Notes under the pieces: model-generated | What the model was told of the DNA's origin: nothing | Database searches by the model: none | Seen by the model: only the letters and a program-made list of their open reading frames with translations | Part shown: piece by piece, positions 13,805 through 15,600 of the stretch | Layout of the letters: each line of letters begins with the position of its first letter | Numbering within the stretch: position 1 is the stretch's first letter | Made by a program: the position numbers and the translations under genes | Assembly (NCBI GenBank): GCA_030622585.1 | Contig: JAUXFZ010000011.1 | Location: 1-15,600, forward strand | DNA from: Myxococcales bacterium | GTDB taxonomy: Bacteria; Myxococcota_A; Polyangia; Polyangiales; Houyiibacteriaceae | DNA: 15,600 nt | Direction of reading: 5' to 3'

Positions 13805-15600
13805 TTGGATGACGCAGGGTACGATTTGGGGGCGGAGGACGAGTTGGCGGCCAAGCCCCGGCGTCCCGGCTTTCCGGTGGAACCGCGGCGTCTTCTGCGG
13901 ATTGTTCTAGAAAATCGAAAGCAGCTGCTCAGGGCGTTCCTGATCGCATCAGCGCTAGCGCTCGTGGGGTTTCTGTTCGTCCCTGAGACGTACGAATCTA
14001 ATGCGAGCCTCGTGTTCGAAGGCACCCCCGTTCTCGAGCCCGGGGGCCGGCCACCCGGAGCGGATGCATTCGTTCGGTCGGCGACCGCGCCGAACCGGCT
14101 GCGGGAGGTGCGCGACAGATTGGGTTGGGATGTCTCGCTCGAACGGTTGGAACTCATGGTCGACGTCTCGCTCGATGGCGAAGCGACGATGCTCATCTCC
14201 GGCCGAGCCGCGACTGCAGAGGAGGCTCACGAGCTGGCGCGCGCTGTTCTCAGCACATTTCTCGCCCGACAGACGAGTTTCAACTTGCGCAAGCTCGAAG
14301 CGCTCACGGCAGAGAATCTAGCCGCGCTCGGACGGGCCGAGGAGAGACGCGAAGAAGCGAACGAGGCGTACGACGCGTTCCGCGAGAAGAGCGGCAGACC
14401 CGATTTGATCCGCGAGCAGGAACAGCTGTTGGCACGCGCGGCTCAGTTTCGCGCCAAGGCGGACGAGGCCGCTGTGGAGGTTGCTGCTCAGCGCGCGCGC
14501 ATCGAGGAACTAGAGAAAGCGCAGCGTGAACTTCCCCGTCAGATCGTAGCGACCGCGACCAAGGGCACTCCGGTCGACACCCCGCTGGCGCAGGCGCGCT
14601 CCGAGCTCGCTGAGGCCCGCTCCTCCCTGAGTGAGCACCACCCCACCGTGAAGGCACTCAAACAACGGGTTGCAAGTCTCAATGCACAGCGAAAGGGCCA
14701 ACGGATCGAGGTCGGCGAACAGACCCTTGCCGCCAATCCCGCACGGGCCGCGGTCGACCAGCAACTCGCAACCGCGCGCGCCGCGCTGGCAGGCGCCAAG
14801 GAGCGGGAGTCCGCGCTTCGCGTTCTGCTCGAGGCGAACCAGGACGAAGCGGAGTCGCTTGCCCTCGGAGAGGGAGAGGCCCGGCGGGTGCGCGCAGAGC
14901 TCGAGCTGGCAAACGACCGGTTCGAAGGACTGACTGGACGGGCCGCCATCCTCCGGGACGCCGCGCTGAGCCAGCTGACTGGCTTTCGTGTGTTGGCAGT
15001 GCCGATGCTTCCCGAAGACTCACAGCGCTCGACGCCGGTCGTCGCGTTTCTCGGGCTACTGCCAGTCTTGACAGTACTGCTTCTCGCGCTGGTGATCATC
15101 GTGCACCAACTGCGAAGCCTGACCGTCGAGGCCCCGAGAGAAGTCGCGTGGTGGGGCAACGGCCCCGTGCTCGCGACCAGCGTCTGGCCGCGTGAGGCCG
15201 ACGCGCTCAACGCGTTCGTGGATGAGCTCGAGGACCATGGCATATACGGCGCGGGTCGCACCCTGGTCGTGCCGGCCTCGGAAGCCGAGCGGGAGATCGC
15301 GTGCTCCTTCGCCATGCGCCTGGCCGAAGCACCGTGGCTTGCCGCCGCGATTCTGGACGTCGGAGACAGAGCAGCCAGAGACTCCTACGGGTCGCCGTTG
15401 GTGACCCCGGCGCCGGGTGGTCGTGCACCGCACGCTGCGGGCGCGCCCAGGCGGCTCTCGTCCCAAGCTACCCCATCGGTACCGCACGGGCGCGCGACGC
15501 CCACGATCCAAGGTTTTGTGCCGCCAACCGTCGGCACCACGCCATCCACTCCGGTCGTCACGCCGCCGCCCACCTCGGAGAGGCGGGGCGATTCTCCCTC
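13805..15600 (+). CDS. Wzz/Wzc-type polysaccharide co-polymerase with degenerate cytoplasmic kinase-like domain, 3' truncated
   Basis: The frame runs open from TTG at 13805 to the right edge (598 residues visible). After a short cytoplasmic start come a first membrane segment (about 42-60) and VPETYESNASLVFEG, the usual opening of a Wzz domain. A long charged coiled-coil region follows (about 165-395) with SEHHPTVKALKQRV (276-289), the family's 'hP-v--l---i' motif. Then comes the Pro-rich PMLPEDSQRSTP before a second membrane segment (about 411-434). Such proteins set chain length in Wzx/Wzy-type exopolysaccharide export. After that membrane segment, RTLVVPASEAEREIACSFAM (485-504) and AAAILDVGD (513-521) occupy the places of the tyrosine-kinase ATP site, but there is no GxxGKT P-loop. 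The visible end (about 530-598) is Pro/Thr/Ser-rich. Divergent from the small membrane protein, it probably opens an exopolysaccharide locus. Confidence 0.8.
   Translation, partial: MDDAGYDLGAEDELAAKPRRPGFPVEPRRLLRIVLENRKQLLRAFLIASALALVGFLFVPETYESNASLVFEGTPVLEPGGRPPGADAFVRSATAPNRLREVRDRLGWDVSLERLELMVDVSLDGEATMLISGRAATAEEAHELARAVLSTFLARQTSFNLRKLEALTAENLAALGRAEERREEANEAYDAFREKSGRPDLIREQEQLLARAAQFRAKADEAAVEVAAQRARIEELEKAQRELPRQIVATATKGTPVDTPLAQARSELAEARSSLSEHHPTVKALKQRVASLNAQRKGQRIEVGEQTLAANPARAAVDQQLATARAALAGAKERESALRVLLEANQDEAESLALGEGEARRVRAELELANDRFEGLTGRAAILRDAALSQLTGFRVLAVPMLPEDSQRSTPVVAFLGLLPVLTVLLLALVIIVHQLRSLTVEAPREVAWWGNGPVLATSVWPREADALNAFVDELEDHGIYGAGRTLVVPASEAEREIACSFAMRLAEAPWLAAAILDVGDRAARDSYGSPLVTPAPGGRAPHAAGAPRRLSSQATPSVPHGRATPTIQGFVPPTVGTTPSTPVVTPPPTSERRGDSP

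Noticed and set aside
14539..15511. Minus-strand ORFs antisense to the polysaccharide co-polymerase
   Set aside because: Ser/Arg/Ala-rich shadows of a coiled-coil gene with clear Wzz features on the plus strand.

Overview
The window looks like chromosomal DNA from a high-GC, Gram-negative, delta-proteobacterial lineage, most likely Myxococcota. The reasons are the strong G/C third-position bias, the dense run of signal-peptide and lipoprotein genes, two predicted outer-membrane barrels, a Pro-rich lipoprotein with a TonB/TolA-like domain, a lipoprotein with a CX4CH site, and an exopolysaccharide co-polymerase. This placement is inference; there is no rRNA or other marker gene. I see no tRNA, CRISPR array, transposase, integrase or phage gene. 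Thirteen complete genes and two genes cut by the window edges fill the sequence. No gene-free stretch exceeds about 170 bases.

Layout. 1-674: 3' end of a PEP carboxykinase-fold protein. 738-1274: small exported barrel-like protein. 1271-1397: a 127-bp interrupted inverted repeat between convergent genes. 1442-3359 (minus): apparent operon of ArsC-type reductase, M50 membrane metalloprotease and exported TPR protein. 3412-4296 (plus): membrane-anchored DUF547 protein, divergent from arsC. 4390-6552: tightly coupled pair of a CX4CH lipoprotein and a 570-aa protein with two related N-terminal modules and a C-terminal barrel. 6608-7339 and 7452-8066: two more lipoproteins. 8090-13019 (minus): overlapping operon of M74 murein endopeptidase, YheT-like alpha/beta hydrolase and a 1022-aa NlpC/P60 lipoprotein with a large second module. 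13165-13713 (minus): small polytopic membrane protein. 13805 to the right edge (plus): Wzz/Wzc-type polysaccharide co-polymerase starting at TTG.

How they work together. Most of the genes encode envelope proteins. The 8090-13019 operon joins a peptidoglycan endopeptidase, a predicted cell-wall cysteine peptidase and a lipid- or ester-acting hydrolase, which suggests murein remodelling. The 4390-6552 pair may act together at the outer membrane. The right edge probably opens an exopolysaccharide locus. The most unusual items are the second Cys/His/Asp module of the NlpC/P60 lipoprotein, the co-polymerase whose cytoplasmic part resembles a tyrosine-kinase domain without a P-loop, the duplicated-module barrel protein and the 127-bp palindromic element. 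All calls come from reading the sequence only; no database search was run.
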